Positions 1 to 9,525 of a stretch of 64,000 nucleotides of DNA are shown here, piece by piece. Each line of letters starts with the position of its first letter. Positions within the stretch are counted from its first letter, which is position 1. The stretch spans positions 175,147 to 239,146 of the forward strand of contig NZ_AUHB01000009.1 in the NCBI RefSeq assembly GCF_000422965.1, read 5' to 3'. Position numbers and translations under genes: made by a program. Origin of the DNA: Pleomorphomonas oryzae DSM 16300. GTDB lineage: Bacteria > Pseudomonadota > Alphaproteobacteria > Rhizobiales > Pleomorphomonadaceae. The notes beneath the pieces were generated by a model. The model searched no databases. It was not told the DNA's origin and worked only from the letters and a program-made list of their open reading frames with translations.

Positions 1-698
1 GCCTCGGCGACGATCTTGTCCTGATCGATCAGCTTGTCGGCCTCCTCGGCGGTGAGCAAATCGTGGCTGTCCTTGACGTTGACGCGGCGGGTCTTCTTCA
101 CGCCGCCCATCATCTTCTGCATCATCTCGGAAAGGTTGATGACCTGCCCGCCCGGCATGCCTGGGATTTCCATGCCGCCGGGACCAGGGCCCGTGGCCGT
201 CAGTTCGATCTCGATCTCCTTGTCGTCGAGTTCGCCGGCCCGAAGCTTCTTGCGGAAGGTGTCTCGGGTCGAGGGGCTCGCCGACGTGCCGACCAGCGCG
301 TCGAGCACCCGCTCCTCGGCGGCAAGATGTGCCTTGGCCTCGACGTCCTTGCGCCGCTGCGTCCGAACAAGCGAGATGCCGACCTCAAGAAGGTCGCGGA
401 CGATCTGCTCGACATCGCGGCCGACATAGCCGATCTCGGTGAATTTGGTGGCTTCGACCTTGACGAAGGGCGCGTTGACCAGACGGGCGAGACGACGGGA
501 GATCTCCGTCTTGCCGACGCCGGTGGGGCCGATCATCAGGATGTTCTTGGGCAGCACCTCTTCGCGCAGCGAGGAGTCGAGCTGCAGGCGGCGCCAGCGG
601 TTGCGCAGCGCAATGGCGACGGCGCGCTTGGCGTCCTTCTGACCGACGATGTGACGGTCGAGTTCGGAGACGATTTCGCGGGGCGAGAAATCGGGCAT
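1..698 (-). CDS. hslU: ATP-dependent protease ATPase subunit HslU (partial, N-terminal part)
   Basis: AAA+ unfoldase that feeds substrates into the HslV peptidase in the cytoplasm. The visible ~232 residues start [20 protein letters not shown], followed by the Walker A motif GPTGVGKTE near residue 57 and the start of the HslU-specific intermediate domain (stretch rich in Gly/Met around [16 protein letters not shown]). The C-terminal half, with Walker B and the sensor motifs, lies beyond the left window edge. The gene lies 66 bp downstream of hslV on the same strand, the usual hslV-hslU operon order. The start ATG at 698 gives the family's normal N-terminus. No frameshift is seen in the visible part. 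Confidence 0.95.
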   Translation of the reverse strand, partial: MPDFSPREIVSELDRHIVGQKDAKRAVAIALRNRWRRLQLDSSLREEVLPKNILMIGPTGVGKTEISRRLARLVNAPFVKVEATKFTEIGYVGRDVEQIVRDLLEVGISLVRTQRRKDVEAKAHLAAEERVLDALVGTSASPSTRDTFRKKLRAGELDDKEIEIELTATGPGPGGMEIPGMPGGQVINLSEMMQKMMGGVKKTRRVNVKDSHDLLTAEEADKLIDQDKIVAE

Positions 699-764
699 GT
701 CTTTATCCTTAGGTGGAGCGGTCCGGAGTGGCGCACGAGGGCCAGCAACCCGGACGGATGGAAC

Positions 765-1322
765 TCAGGCCTTGGGCAGGCTTTCGACGATGACATTCTC
801 GTTGGTGTAGATGCAGATGTCGGCGGCGATCTTCATGGCCTTGCGGGCGATCGCCTCGGCGTCATTGCTGCTGTCGGCAAGCGCGCGGGCGGCGGCGAGC
901 GCGTAAGTGCCGCCAGAGCCGATACCGGCGATGCCGCCCTCGGGTTCGAGAACGTCTCCGGTGCCGGTCAGCACCAACGTCACGCTGGCGTCGGCGACGA
1001 TCATCATCGCCTCAAGCTTGCGAAGATAGCGGTCGGTCCGCCAATCCTTGGCAAGCTCGACGCAGGCGCGCATCAGCTGGCCCGGATACTGCTCCAGCTT
1101 GGCTTCCAGCCGCTCGAACAGCGTGAAGGCGTCGGCGGTGGCGCCGGCGAAACCGGCGATGACGTCACCGCGGCCAAGCGGCCGCACCTTGCGCGCCGTG
1201 TGCTTGATCACCGTCGCGCCAAGGGTGACCTGCCCGTCGCCTGCGATCACCACCTTGCCGTCCTTGCGGACCGATACGATGGTGGTGCCGTACCAGGTGG
1301 ACGGGTTCGTATGTTCCATCAT
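765..1322 (-). CDS. hslV: ATP-dependent protease peptidase subunit HslV
   Basis: Threonine peptidase of the HslVU (ClpQY) proteasome-like complex. The protein is 185 aa, normal length. The conserved core [19 protein letters not shown] begins at about residue 13 and contains the catalytic Thr of the TT pair. [14 protein letters not shown] and the C-terminal NENVIVESL are also typical. The first residues ([12 protein letters not shown]) form a short extension before the TT, as often seen in alphaproteobacterial HslV; whether it is removed to expose the Thr cannot be told from sequence. Two adjacent ATGs (1322 and 1319) are possible starts. It lies upstream of hslU in the same operon. Confidence 0.95.
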   Translation of the reverse strand: MMEHTNPSTWYGTTIVSVRKDGKVVIAGDGQVTLGATVIKHTARKVRPLGRGDVIAGFAGATADAFTLFERLEAKLEQYPGQLMRACVELAKDWRTDRYLRKLEAMMIVADASVTLVLTGTGDVLEPEGGIAGIGSGGTYALAAARALADSSNDAEAIARKAMKIAADICIYTNENVIVESLPKA

Positions 1323-1468
1323 GAGATGCTCCTTGCGGCAACGGCCGTCCGCCCGTGGCGCGGAAGCCGTCCCTGAATGACGCCTTTATGTAGGACAGAA
1401 ATGCCTCTATGCAACTTGCCTCTGGCAAAGCCCGCATCACGGTTCCGAAACCGTCAGGAGACCCATCG

Positions 1469-2341
1469 ATGAAGCTCATGGCCTTCGGCCTCGGCTATAG
1501 TGCCACGGCAGCTCTGCGCCGCCTCGCCCCCAAGGATGCCGTCGGCACGACGCGCTCGACAGCAAAGGCCGCCGCCCTCGCCTCGCTGGCCGACATGCAC
1601 CTGTTCGACGGATCGCGCGAAGCGGCCGAAGCCTTGAGGCCCGCGCTGTCGGGTATCAGCCATATCGTCGTGTCTATCGCGCCCTCCGAGGGACCAGATG
1701 GCGGTGATCGTGTGTTGCCGGTGCTCGCCGAAGCCCTCGCCGACGAGAAATCGCTTGTCTCCATCGCTTATCTCTCGACGGTCGGCGTCTATGGCGACCA
1801 TGACGGCGCCTGGGTGGACGAGACCTCCGAATGTCGCCCCAGGAGTGCCCGATCGCTCGCTCGCGTGAAGGCGGAAAACCAGTGGCTGGCCTTTGGCGAA
1901 CAAGTCGGCGTGCCGGTGGCGGTGCTGCGCCTGTCCGGCATCTACGGACCGGGCCGCAACGCCTTCGTCAACCTGACGGACGGCAGCGCACGTCGGCTCA
2001 TCAAGCCGGGTCAGGTCTTCAACCGCATTCATGTCCAGGACATCGCGGCAGCCGTGGATCGCGCCTTCGCGACAGGGGCCAGCGGCCCCTTCAACATAAC
2101 CGATGACGAGCCGGCGCCACCGCAGGACGTTGTCGCCTATGCGGCCGATCTGATGGGCGTGGCGCCGCCACCTGAACAGGATTTCGAGACGGCCGAGCTG
2201 TCACCGATGGCCCGCAGCTTCTATGGCGAGAACAAGCGGGTCGCCAACAGCCTGAGCAAATCCACTCTCGGACTTACCTACGCCTATCCGAACTATCGCG
2301 CCGCCTTCGCCCGCATGTGGGCGGAGGGAAGCTGGCGCTGA
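1469..2341 (+). CDS. SDR-family NAD(P)-dependent epimerase/dehydratase-like protein
   Basis: A 290-residue extended short-chain dehydrogenase/reductase of the YeeZ-like kind. The N-terminus MKLMAFGLGYSATAALRRLA is a Rossmann beta-alpha-beta with a GLGYSA turn, and the central YLSTVGVYGDHDGAWVDE and LRLSGIYGPGRNAF are standard motifs of the NAD-dependent epimerase family. The substrate is unknown. I chose the ATG at 1469 because an AGGAG-like site (AGGAGACCC) lies just upstream and the Rossmann fold begins there; an in-frame start at 1409 would add 20 residues of no recognisable fold. It stands alone on the plus strand, divergent from hslV. Confidence 0.8.
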   Translation: MKLMAFGLGYSATAALRRLAPKDAVGTTRSTAKAAALASLADMHLFDGSREAAEALRPALSGISHIVVSIAPSEGPDGGDRVLPVLAEALADEKSLVSIAYLSTVGVYGDHDGAWVDETSECRPRSARSLARVKAENQWLAFGEQVGVPVAVLRLSGIYGPGRNAFVNLTDGSARRLIKPGQVFNRIHVQDIAAAVDRAFATGASGPFNITDDEPAPPQDVVAYAADLMGVAPPPEQDFETAELSPMARSFYGENKRVANSLSKSTLGLTYAYPNYRAAFARMWAEGSWR

Positions 2342-2347
2342 ACGACA

Positions 2348-2378
2348 AACCGCCCCATCGATGAACAACGGGGCGGTT
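2348..2378. terminator. Stem-loop between convergent genes
   Basis: A perfect 9-bp stem (AACCGCCCC at 2348-2356 with GGGGCGGTT at 2370-2378) lies between the convergent SDR gene (stop 2341) and the chemoreceptor gene (stop 2402). T-richness after the stem is weak on both strands, so it may be a shared, inefficient or bidirectional terminator. Confidence 0.5.
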
Positions 2379-2401
2379 GGAATGATGGCGAAACTATTTG
2401 A

Positions 2402-3877
2402 TCAGGCGAGCGTTGCCGCCGCCTTCTGCAGCTTGTTGGCGGCTTCATCGATCGATTGCGTCGACCGGCTGATACCATCCAGTGCCTTGGCAATCTCCTC
2501 GACGCCGCTCGCGGCGGTATGCATGCTGCCGGACATGTTCTGCGTCACGGCCGCCTGCTCCTCCACCGCGGTGGCGATCGACGACGATATCTCATTGATG
2601 CGGCCGATGATGGCCGTGATGCCGTCGATGGATTGAACCGCCTTGGAAGAAATGGTCTGTACCGCCGCGATTTCACTGGCGATTTCGTCAGTGGCGCGGG
2701 AGGTTTGAGCGGCGAGCTGCTTCACCTCGGATGCGACCACGGCGAAGCCCTTGCCCATTTCGCCAGCGCGTGCCGCCTCGATGGTGGCGTTGAGGGCCAG
2801 AAGGTTGGTCTGGCCGGCGATGGTGTTGATCAGCTCGACCACCTGATCGATCTTCTGCGCCGCCGTCGCCAGACCTGAGACGACCTTGGTCGCCGTATCG
2901 GCCTGGGTGACGGCCTCCTGAGACACCGACAGGGCGACGCTCACCTGACGGCTGATCTCCGCGACAGAAGAGACAAGCTCCTCCGCTCCGGCGGCCACCG
3001 CCTGAACGTTGGAGGCGGTGATGCCGGCGGTCGAGTTGGCGCCTGTGGCCTCGGTGTTCGATCGGGCGATCATGTCGGCGACTTCGCCCAGTTCGCGATT
3101 GATTTCCGCCTGGGCGGCCTGACGCTTGCGTCGCCGCTCCATGACGGCGGTGATGTCGGTCGCAAACTTGGTGACGCGAACAAGATGGCCGCTGAGATCG
3201 AAGATCGGATTGTAGGTCGCCTGTAGGAAAATATCCCGTCCACCCTTGCCGACGCGGTGGAATTCGTCCGACTTGAACTCGCCGGCCCTGAGGTCTTCCC
3301 AGAACTTCTTGTAGGCGGGGCTGTTGCGTTCCTCAGGTGTGACGAACATCGTGTGATGTTTGCCGACGATCTCCTGAAGACGGTAGCCGAGCGCCTTTTG
3401 GAAATTCTCGTTGGCATCAATGATGGTGCCATCCGGGTTGAAGGAGATGACAGCCTGGGCGCGGTTGATGGCGTTGATTTCGCCCTGAATCCTGGCATCT
3501 TCCAGCTTGCGTTCGGTCACGTCGGAGGCAAACTTCATGACGCGATAGACCTTGCCGGACTTGTCCAGCAGTGGGTTGTAAGTGCCTTGGATCCAGACCG
3601 AGCGCCCTCCCTTGCCGATGCGTCGAAACTCGGCCGACACGAACTTGCCGGCCTGCAGATCGCGCCAAAAGGCAGTGTAATCCGGACCTTTCACTTCCGT
3701 TGGATCAACGAAAATCGAATGATGCTTGCCGACGATGTCGGCGAGCTCATAGCCCATGACCTTCAAGAAATTGGCGTTGGCAGTGAGGATTCGGCCCGTC
3801 GGATCAAATTCGATGACCGCCAGAGAACGGTCGAGAGCCGCAAGCACCGCCGCCTCGTGACTTGAAAAAGGCCACAT
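2402..3877 (-). CDS. Soluble methyl-accepting chemotaxis protein with two PAS domains
   Basis: A 491-aa cytoplasmic chemoreceptor with no transmembrane segment. Two PAS/PAC units occupy about residues 10-130 and 132-255. Both contain an IVGKHH element followed by GKGGR and TYNP, so they look like a duplicated sensor. The C-terminal signalling domain has the conserved hairpin tip, seen as [20 protein letters not shown] followed by [20 protein letters not shown]. This layout resembles Aer/BdlA-type energy or redox sensors; a bound cofactor (heme or FAD) cannot be assigned by eye. The ATG at 3877 has GGAG nine bases upstream; a TTG at 3880 is less likely. No che genes adjoin it. Confidence 0.9.
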   Translation of the reverse strand: MWPFSSHEAAVLAALDRSLAVIEFDPTGRILTANANFLKVMGYELADIVGKHHSIFVDPTEVKGPDYTAFWRDLQAGKFVSAEFRRIGKGGRSVWIQGTYNPLLDKSGKVYRVMKFASDVTERKLEDARIQGEINAINRAQAVISFNPDGTIIDANENFQKALGYRLQEIVGKHHTMFVTPEERNSPAYKKFWEDLRAGEFKSDEFHRVGKGGRDIFLQATYNPIFDLSGHLVRVTKFATDITAVMERRRKRQAAQAEINRELGEVADMIARSNTEATGANSTAGITASNVQAVAAGAEELVSSVAEISRQVSVALSVSQEAVTQADTATKVVSGLATAAQKIDQVVELINTIAGQTNLLALNATIEAARAGEMGKGFAVVASEVKQLAAQTSRATDEIASEIAAVQTISSKAVQSIDGITAIIGRINEISSSIATAVEEQAAVTQNMSGSMHTAASGVEEIAKALDGISRSTQSIDEAANKLQKAAATLA

Positions 3878-4286
3878 CAATCTCAGCTCCTACCCTGCCC
3901 ATCGACCAGCAGCGTCAAGCAATGGTCCGGGATCTGGCCGAGAAATATGCAGATCGCATATAATGAGAGCCAACCGGAAAATATCACGCGCGGCCGAGGC
4001 TACATTGCCTGTCACAATCACTTAACTGATTATTTATTTACGGAGCGTTTACGCCACCTTAAGCACGGGTAGATCGGACCATCTGCTTTCCGCTGCGTGG
4101 CTAAAACCACTCTCGGAGAATTCGTAACGCTCACCATTAGTAGAAATACTTCGTGACCACCCGACCAACCCGCCTGCAAAGCGTTACCTGTCTTCGGTCA
4201 TCGCAAACCTGTCCGGCGCCATAGGACTGGCGCCGATCCATCGAGCCGTATAAGAAATGGGCGCCTTTTCAATCGCGGTGACCCCA
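3878..4286. other. Intergenic region between divergent chemoreceptor and hisF
   Basis: About 400 bp without a supported gene. It is more AT-rich than its surroundings around 4015-4050 (TTAACTGATTATTTATTTACGG), where promoters for one or both divergent genes are likely. In most relatives hisB, hisH and hisA lie upstream of hisF; no remnant of them is visible here. Confidence 0.5.
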
Positions 4287-5063
4287 ATGCTGAAAGCACG
4301 CGTCATCCCCTGCCTCGACGTCAAGGACGGCCGGGTGGTCAAAGGGGTCAACTTCGTCGACCTCATCGACGCCGGTGATCCGGTCGAGGCCGCCGCCGCC
4401 TATGACGCGGCCGGCGCCGACGAACTCTGCTTCCTCGACATCACCGCCAGCCATGAGAATCGGGGCACCATCCTCGACGTGGTCCGCCGGACAGCCGAGC
4501 GCTGCTTCATGCCGGTCACGGTGGGTGGCGGTGTTCGATCGGTCGAGGACATCCGCGAGCTGCTACTCGCCGGCGCCGACAAGGCGTCGATCATGTCGGC
4601 GGCGGTTCGTGATCGCGATCTGGTGCGCCGCGCCTCCGAGAAGTTCGGCGACCAGTGCATCGTCGTGGCCATCGATGCCAAACGCGTCTCCTCCGATAAC
4701 GGCAAGCCGCGCTGGGAGGTGTTCACCCATGGCGGCCGGCAGGCGACCGGCATCGATGCCGTCGAATATGCTCAGGAAGTAGTGTCGCTCGGCGCCGGGG
4801 AGCTTCTGTTGACCTCGATGGACCGTGACGGCACCAAGATCGGCTTCGATCTCGAGTTGACCCGCACCATCGCCGACTCGGTGTCTGTGCCGGTGATCGC
4901 CTCGGGTGGGGTCGGCACGCTCGACCATCTCGTCGAAGGCATTCGCGACGGACATGCCGGCGCCGTGCTGGCCGCCTCGATCTTCCACTTCGGCACTTTT
5001 ACAATCGGCGAGGCCAAGGCGCATCTCGCTGCGGCCGGCGTTCCGGTCCGCCTCCAGGGATGA
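4287..5063 (+). CDS. hisF: Imidazole glycerol phosphate synthase cyclase subunit HisF
   Basis: Cyclase subunit of IGP synthase, forming imidazole glycerol phosphate and AICAR from PRFAR plus ammonia from HisH. The protein is a 258-aa TIM barrel with [18 protein letters not shown] at the N-terminus (catalytic Asp11), VVAIDAKRV (Asp130 region) and [11 protein letters not shown]. The normally near-invariant Asn of the SINTAAV strand is Met103 here (ASIMSAAV). An ATG at 4257 is possible, but 4287 gives the standard length and N-terminus. hisE follows with overlap or close spacing, then coaA. The usual upstream partners hisB, hisH and hisA are absent from this locus, so HisH must be encoded elsewhere. 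Confidence 0.93.
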   Translation: MLKARVIPCLDVKDGRVVKGVNFVDLIDAGDPVEAAAAYDAAGADELCFLDITASHENRGTILDVVRRTAERCFMPVTVGGGVRSVEDIRELLLAGADKASIMSAAVRDRDLVRRASEKFGDQCIVVAIDAKRVSSDNGKPRWEVFTHGGRQATGIDAVEYAQEVVSLGAGELLLTSMDRDGTKIGFDLELTRTIADSVSVPVIASGGVGTLDHLVEGIRDGHAGAVLAASIFHFGTFTIGEAKAHLAAAGVPVRLQG

Positions 5064-5068
5064 ACGGC

Positions 5069-5398
5069 ATGGCTGACAGCACTTTCACGCTCTCCGATCT
5101 CGAAGCGATCGTCGCCGACCGCCTCAAGAATGGCGATGTCACGTCCTACACGCGCAAGCTTGCTGAAAAGGGCCTCCCCAAAGCAGCTCAAAAACTTGGC
5201 GAGGAGGCGGTGGAGACGGTGATCGCGGCGCTTGGCAGTGACACCGACGCCGTGACTTACGAGAGCGCCGACCTCCTCTATCATCTTCTCGTCGTGCTCG
5301 CGCTCAAGGGGATCCCCCTCGAAGAGGTTCTCACCGAACTGAAGCGCCGCACCGCCCAGTCCGGCTTGCAGGAAAAGGCCAGTCGCTCGGGCGACTGA
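5069..5398 (+). CDS. hisE: Phosphoribosyl-ATP pyrophosphatase HisE
   Basis: Hydrolyses phosphoribosyl-ATP to phosphoribosyl-AMP in histidine synthesis. It is 109 aa, all-alpha, with the MazG-like metal site visible as [10 protein letters not shown] and [11 protein letters not shown]. The ATG at 5069 is preceded by AGGG nine bases upstream. An ATG at 5060 overlaps the hisF stop as ATGA and would add three residues; either start means tight coupling to hisF. Confidence 0.93.
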   Translation: MADSTFTLSDLEAIVADRLKNGDVTSYTRKLAEKGLPKAAQKLGEEAVETVIAALGSDTDAVTYESADLLYHLLVVLALKGIPLEEVLTELKRRTAQSGLQEKASRSGD

Positions 5399-5494
5399 CC
5401 CAGAGCCTTGGTGCGTCGGCTTCGGCCGACGGCCATTTGCCGCATGCATCTGAAATCAGCGGATCGCCAAGCAACGATCCGGAGATGGTGACGA

Positions 5495-6448
5495 ATGGAA
5501 CAATTCGTGCGGAAAGCGTTGTCGCCTTACGAAGTCTATACCCGCGCCGATTGGGCCGTCCTCCGGGCCGGCATGCCTCTGACATTGACGCTCGACGATG
5601 TCATTCGGCTGCGCTCCCTCAACGACCCGGTGCAGCTCGACGAGGTATCCGACATCTTCCTGCCGCTGGCGCGGCTATTGTCGCTCTATGTCGAATCGGC
5701 CCAGTCGCTGCATTCGTCGACGCGCCGCTTCCTCGGTCGCTCCGACGCCAAAAAGCCGTTCATCATCGGCATTGCCGGCTCTGTCGCCGTCGGCAAGTCG
5801 ACGACCGCCCGTATTCTGAGAGCCATGCTGGCCCGCTGGCCGTCGTCGCCGAAGGTCGATCTCGTCACCACCGACGGTTTCCTGTTTCCCAACGCGGTGC
5901 TGCGTGAGGAAGGCCTGATGGAAAAGAAGGGCTTCCCGGAAAGCTACGACCGGGCGGCACTGCTTTCGTTTCTCACCGATATCAAGGCTGGCAAGCCCAA
6001 TGTCTGGGCACCGGTCTATTCCCACCTCGTCTACGACATCGTCCCGGACGAACGGATTGTCGTGGACCAGCCGGACATCCTGATTCTTGAGGGGCTCAAC
6101 GTTCTGCAGACTGGCAAGCTGCCGCGCGACGGACGCGCCATTCCCTTCGTCTCCGACTTCTTCGACTTTTCGATCTTCATCGATGCCGACGAAGCCGACC
6201 TGCAGCGGTGGTATGTCGAGCGGTTCATGCGTTTGAGGCAAACCGCCTTCCGCGATCCCCAATCCTACTTCCGCCGCTACGCCGAGATTTCCGAAGAGGA
6301 AGCGTTGGAGACCGCCATCGGTCTCTGGACGCGCATCAACCTCGCCAATCTCCGCGAGAACATTCAACCGACCCGCCTCAGGGCCGATCTGGTGCTGCGC
6401 AAGAGCACCAACCACGCCATTGAGCAGGTCATGCTCAGGAAGCTCTGA
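5495..6448 (+). CDS. coaA: Type I pantothenate kinase CoaA
   Basis: Phosphorylates pantothenate, the first step of coenzyme A synthesis. It is 317 aa, the usual length for bacterial type I PanK. The P-loop [15 protein letters not shown] is near residue 92, followed by [10 protein letters not shown] and ESYDRAALL, and the C-terminal half carries [17 protein letters not shown] helices typical of CoaA. GGAG lies about ten bases before the ATG. The hisF-hisE-coaA order is a conserved Hyphomicrobiales arrangement, without an obvious metabolic link. Confidence 0.95.
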   Translation: MEQFVRKALSPYEVYTRADWAVLRAGMPLTLTLDDVIRLRSLNDPVQLDEVSDIFLPLARLLSLYVESAQSLHSSTRRFLGRSDAKKPFIIGIAGSVAVGKSTTARILRAMLARWPSSPKVDLVTTDGFLFPNAVLREEGLMEKKGFPESYDRAALLSFLTDIKAGKPNVWAPVYSHLVYDIVPDERIVVDQPDILILEGLNVLQTGKLPRDGRAIPFVSDFFDFSIFIDADEADLQRWYVERFMRLRQTAFRDPQSYFRRYAEISEEEALETAIGLWTRINLANLRENIQPTRLRADLVLRKSTNHAIEQVMLRKL

Positions 6449-6475
6449 GGCGTCGTCTGCGCAAAAGACGGTCTC

Positions 6476-7621
6476 TCATGCCGAATGCGCCTTCTGACCA
6501 CCGATCCACGTCGATTGGAGATCGAAAGTCGGGGTCATCAGCAGGAAATCGGCGTCGAAGCCGGGAGCGACCCTGCCCTTGCGATGTCCGACACGCATGG
6601 CTTCGGCCGGATAGAGAGTGGCCATGCGGATCGCCTCGTCGAGACCGATGTCGAAATGCTCGGCGGCATAGCGCACCGAGGAGAGCATATCGATGTCGGC
6701 ACCGGCCAGCGTGCCGTCGGCGAGCGCCAGGCGGCCGTCGCGGCGGAAAATGGTTCGGCCGTTGAGCTCGAAATCGGCCAGATCGGTGCCGATGGTCAGC
6801 ATGGCGTCGGTGACCAGGAATATCCGTCCAGGTCCGCGCTTCGCCCTGAGGGCTATCCGGGCCGCCGCCGGATGCACGTGAATGCCATCGGCAATGAGGC
6901 CGGCAGAGATGCCGCTTTCGAGGATCGCGCCGACCATGCCCGGCGTGCGATGGCCGAGCGGGCTCATGGCGTTGAAGAGATGGGTCGCCGTGGTGGCGCC
7001 GGCGGCGATGTAGGCCAATGCCGTGTCATAATCGCAGTCGGTATGGCCAAGACTGATGACACCGCCGGCAGCGACAAGACGCCGCACAGCGTCGACCGGC
7101 GTCGATTCAGGAGCAACCGTCAGCATCGTCGGGCCGGCACCGGCGAGCGCACCCATGAGTTCCCTGATATCCGTGTCGTCCATGGGGCGCACATAGGCCG
7201 CCGCATGGACGCCTCGCTTGGTGGCGGAGAGATGCGGCCCCTCGAGATGCAGACCGAGAAAGCCTGGCACACCGGCCGCCCGCGCCGCCTTGCCGGCGGC
7301 AATGGCCTCGGTGCGTGCCTCGCGGCGGTCGGTGATCAAGGTGGGCAACAGCGCCGTCGTACCGAAACGGGCGTGGGCCGTGCAGATCCGCTCGATCGTC
7401 TTGAGCGAGGGCGCATCGTTGAAATTGATACCGCCGCCGCCGTTGACCTGCAGATCGATGAAACCGGGCACCACGAGAAGGCCGCGGGCGTCGATCACCT
7501 CGGCGCCGGCCGGCGCATTGCTGGCGGGAACAAAGCGACCGTCGGCCACGGCAATGACTGCGTCGTCGCGCCAAGTATCGCCGTCGAACAGGCGAGCACC
7601 GCGAATGAGAAGGGCGGACAT
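6476..7621 (-). CDS. nagA: N-acetylglucosamine-6-phosphate deacetylase NagA
   Basis: Metal-dependent amidohydrolase (381 aa) that converts GlcNAc-6-P to GlcN-6-P and acetate. Visible motifs are PGFIDLQVNGGGG near residue 55 (in place of HxH-type metal ligands, as in NagA), GLHLEGPHLS with the metal-binding Glu, SLGHTDCDY and THLFNAMSPL with metal-binding His residues, and FLVTDAM with the catalytic Asp. GGAG lies eight bases before the ATG. It is the last gene of the operon kinase-GntR-nagA and ends convergently with coaA, 27 bp apart. No nagB deaminase lies in the window. Confidence 0.95.
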   Translation of the reverse strand: MSALLIRGARLFDGDTWRDDAVIAVADGRFVPASNAPAGAEVIDARGLLVVPGFIDLQVNGGGGINFNDAPSLKTIERICTAHARFGTTALLPTLITDRREARTEAIAAGKAARAAGVPGFLGLHLEGPHLSATKRGVHAAAYVRPMDDTDIRELMGALAGAGPTMLTVAPESTPVDAVRRLVAAGGVISLGHTDCDYDTALAYIAAGATTATHLFNAMSPLGHRTPGMVGAILESGISAGLIADGIHVHPAAARIALRAKRGPGRIFLVTDAMLTIGTDLADFELNGRTIFRRDGRLALADGTLAGADIDMLSSVRYAAEHFDIGLDEAIRMATLYPAEAMRVGHRKGRVAPGFDADFLLMTPTFDLQSTWIGGQKAHSA

Positions 7622-7648
7622 TGGAACGTCTCCTTAAGTGGTGACGGA

Positions 7649-8413
7649 TCAGGACTGAGGGAGCGTCAGCTCGGCGACGAAGTCGTAGGCGTCGGCTCGA
7701 TAAAGCGACCGGGTGAATTCCACCACCCGGCCGGAAGCGAGATAGGAAATGCGCTCGATGGACAGGCCGGCGTCGCCGGTCTGGACGCCGAGCAGCGCCG
7801 CATCATCGCCGCGAATGTTGCAGGCGGAGATGCGTTGCACCGCGCGCACCGGTCGGTGACCGCTCCGGGCCAATACCTCGTACAGCGAGCCAGTGACGGC
7901 GGCGGGGTCGGGCAGGACCTCGGCCGAGAGCGACGCCCTTTCAAGGGCAAGCGGCAGATCGTTGGCGATCCGGAGGCGTTCGAGCCGGGCAACCAGCCCC
8001 CCGCCGGCAAGTCCCAGCATCATCGCCTCCTCCGGCGATGGCAGGTGCAGCCCCCGATCGAGCCAACGCGAGCTGGCTTTGAGGCCGCGCCGCGCCATGT
8101 CCTCGGTGAACGAGGTCAGCAGCGACAACGATTGCTCCACCCGCTGCACCGGCTTCACCACGAAGGTGCCGGAACCATGGCGCCGCACCAGGAGACCGGC
8201 TTCGACCAGATCGTCAACCGCCTTGCGCACGGTAACGCGGCTGATGCCGGCGAAATCGGCGATCTCACGCTCCGGCGGGAGCGCGTCGCCATGCTTGAGC
8301 TGGCCGGCATTGATTGCCGTCTCGATGGCTTGCTTGAGCTTGAGGTAGAGCGGCCCGGTGCCGGCTGCCTGCAATTGCTCGGGAGAGAGAAGGCTGGAAA
8401 TGTCGCCGCTCAT
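7649..8413 (-). CDS. GntR-family (HutC/UTRA) regulator, NagQ-like
   Basis: A 254-aa transcription regulator: winged helix in residues 20-85 (PLYLKLKQAIETAI, PPEREIADFAGISRVTVRKA, RRHGSGTFV) and a UTRA effector domain in residues 100-250 that in this family binds phosphorylated sugars such as GlcNAc-6-P or GlcN-6-P. Its ATG overlaps the stop of the upstream kinase gene (ATGA), and nagA follows 27 bp downstream, so it is co-expressed with its likely targets. TGGTATT-type direct repeats upstream of both divergent operons are probable binding sites. It most resembles NagQ/DasR-type repressors; no experiment supports the name here. Confidence 0.88.
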   Translation of the reverse strand: MSGDISSLLSPEQLQAAGTGPLYLKLKQAIETAINAGQLKHGDALPPEREIADFAGISRVTVRKAVDDLVEAGLLVRRHGSGTFVVKPVQRVEQSLSLLTSFTEDMARRGLKASSRWLDRGLHLPSPEEAMMLGLAGGGLVARLERLRIANDLPLALERASLSAEVLPDPAAVTGSLYEVLARSGHRPVRAVQRISACNIRGDDAALLGVQTGDAGLSIERISYLASGRVVEFTRSLYRADAYDFVAELTLPQS

Positions 8414-9294
8414 GCCGCCCCTCCCTCATGTCCAAAAAAATGCCGAACGGCCAGGGCCACCGCCCCGGCAAGTGCGTTGCTGATGGGAGCAACCAGGCGC
8501 GGCAGATGCCGCTTGGCGAGGTAAGCGGGATAAAGCGGTGCGAGGCCACCCAGTAGCGCGATGCGGTCCACACCATCGGCAGCGATGCGATCGAGCGCCA
8601 TGTCGACCGACGCGGCCGCCTTCCTGACGATATCGAGCCCGATGGGATCACCACTCTCCGCCGCCGCAAAAACGGCCGGCGCAAAACGCCCGAAATCACC
8701 CGGCGTTGCCGTTCTGGCAAATTCGACCATGGGTCCGGGCGCGCCGCCGAATTCGGCGAGCAGCCGATCGGAGAGGGGCGAGCCGGCAATGATGCGATCG
8801 TAGGCGAGCAGCGACGCGGCCAGGGCTGCACGGCCAAGGCTGGCGCCAGAGCCGAAGTCACCAATGACGAATCCCCAGCCGCCGTAGGAGCGAACCAAGT
8901 TGCCCTGTCGCGCAAAAAAGATCGAACCCGTTCCGAGAATTGCCACTGCGCCGTCAGCGTCGCCAAGAGCGCCCTCAAGGGCGATGAGGCCGTCCGAGAC
9001 CACCTCCACGCTGCCGGCCGGCAACGATGACATGATGAAGGCGGCGGTATCGCTGACATTGCTGCCGGCAAGGCCCAGCAGCACGCCGGAACGCTGGAGT
9101 GTGTTGTTGTCCAATCCCGCAGCCGCGATAGCCGCGTTGATGGCGACCAGGATGTTGGCCAGCGCCCCGGCGCGATCGCTCAAAACGTTGGCGGCGCCAC
9201 CAGCGCCAGTGGCAATGACGCGCCCGTCAGGGCCTGCCACAGCCGCCCGGCAACCGGTTCCACCCCCGTCGACGCCAATTACGAAATCCACCAT
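8410..9294 (-). CDS. BadF/BadG/BcrA/BcrD-type N-acetyl amino sugar kinase
   Basis: A 294-aa ASKHA-fold kinase starting MVDFVIGVDGGGTGCRAAVA, the phosphate-1 motif of the family, with AILGTGSIFFA (phosphate-2) and GGWGFVIGDFGSGASLGR (ATP/substrate region). Members phosphorylate GlcNAc, and some (MurK of clostridia) also MurNAc, at the 6-OH. With murQ and nagA beside it, the likely role is to phosphorylate sugars brought in by the neighbouring ABC transporter. I chose the ATG at 9294 because a strong GAGGAGG site sits just upstream; the longer frame start at 9333 lies inside the putative operator. First gene of the kinase-GntR-nagA operon. Confidence 0.88.
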   Translation of the reverse strand: MVDFVIGVDGGGTGCRAAVAGPDGRVIATGAGGAANVLSDRAGALANILVAINAAIAAAGLDNNTLQRSGVLLGLAGSNVSDTAAFIMSSLPAGSVEVVSDGLIALEGALGDADGAVAILGTGSIFFARQGNLVRSYGGWGFVIGDFGSGASLGRAALAASLLAYDRIIAGSPLSDRLLAEFGGAPGPMVEFARTATPGDFGRFAPAVFAAAESGDPIGLDIVRKAAASVDMALDRIAADGVDRIALLGGLAPLYPAYLAKRHLPRLVAPISNALAGAVALAVRHFFGHEGGAA

Positions 9295-9314
9295 GGACGC
9301 CCTCCTCCTCAGAA

Positions 9315-9332
9315 AGTACCAAAAAAATACCA
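9315..9332 (-). promoter_or_regulatory. Putative GntR/NagQ operator upstream of the kinase gene
   Basis: On the minus strand the sequence reads TGGTATT-TTTT-TGGTACT, a direct repeat of TGGTATT separated by four bases with one mismatch. This is the form I recall being described for NagQ-type GntR regulators. It lies 21-38 bp upstream of the kinase start, a position suited to autoregulated repression of the kinase-GntR-nagA operon. The match is seen directly; binding is inferred. Confidence 0.65.
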
Positions 9333-9483
9333 TTTGCCAATCGGCTTGTTGGTGGCTCCCACCGATTTTTTGAAGAGATTGCCTTATTTATTTGATTTTA
9401 CGAACAAAAATCATAGACGCCGCTCTTGGCCACATCGTCATCACGGCAAAAATGAATGAATTATGATTGCCCCTCTAGACAAG

Positions 9484-9501
9484 TGGTAGCTTTTTGGCAT
9501 T
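9484..9501 (+). promoter_or_regulatory. Putative GntR/NagQ operator upstream of murQ
   Basis: The plus strand reads TGGTAGC-TTTT-TGGCATT, the same seven-base direct repeat with four-base T spacer as upstream of the divergent kinase gene, but with more mismatches (two in the first copy, one in the second). It ends 24 bp before the murQ start, so it would control the murQ-transporter operon. Confidence 0.55.
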
Positions 9502-9525
9502 ATTGCCCCAGTGGGGAGTGACACA

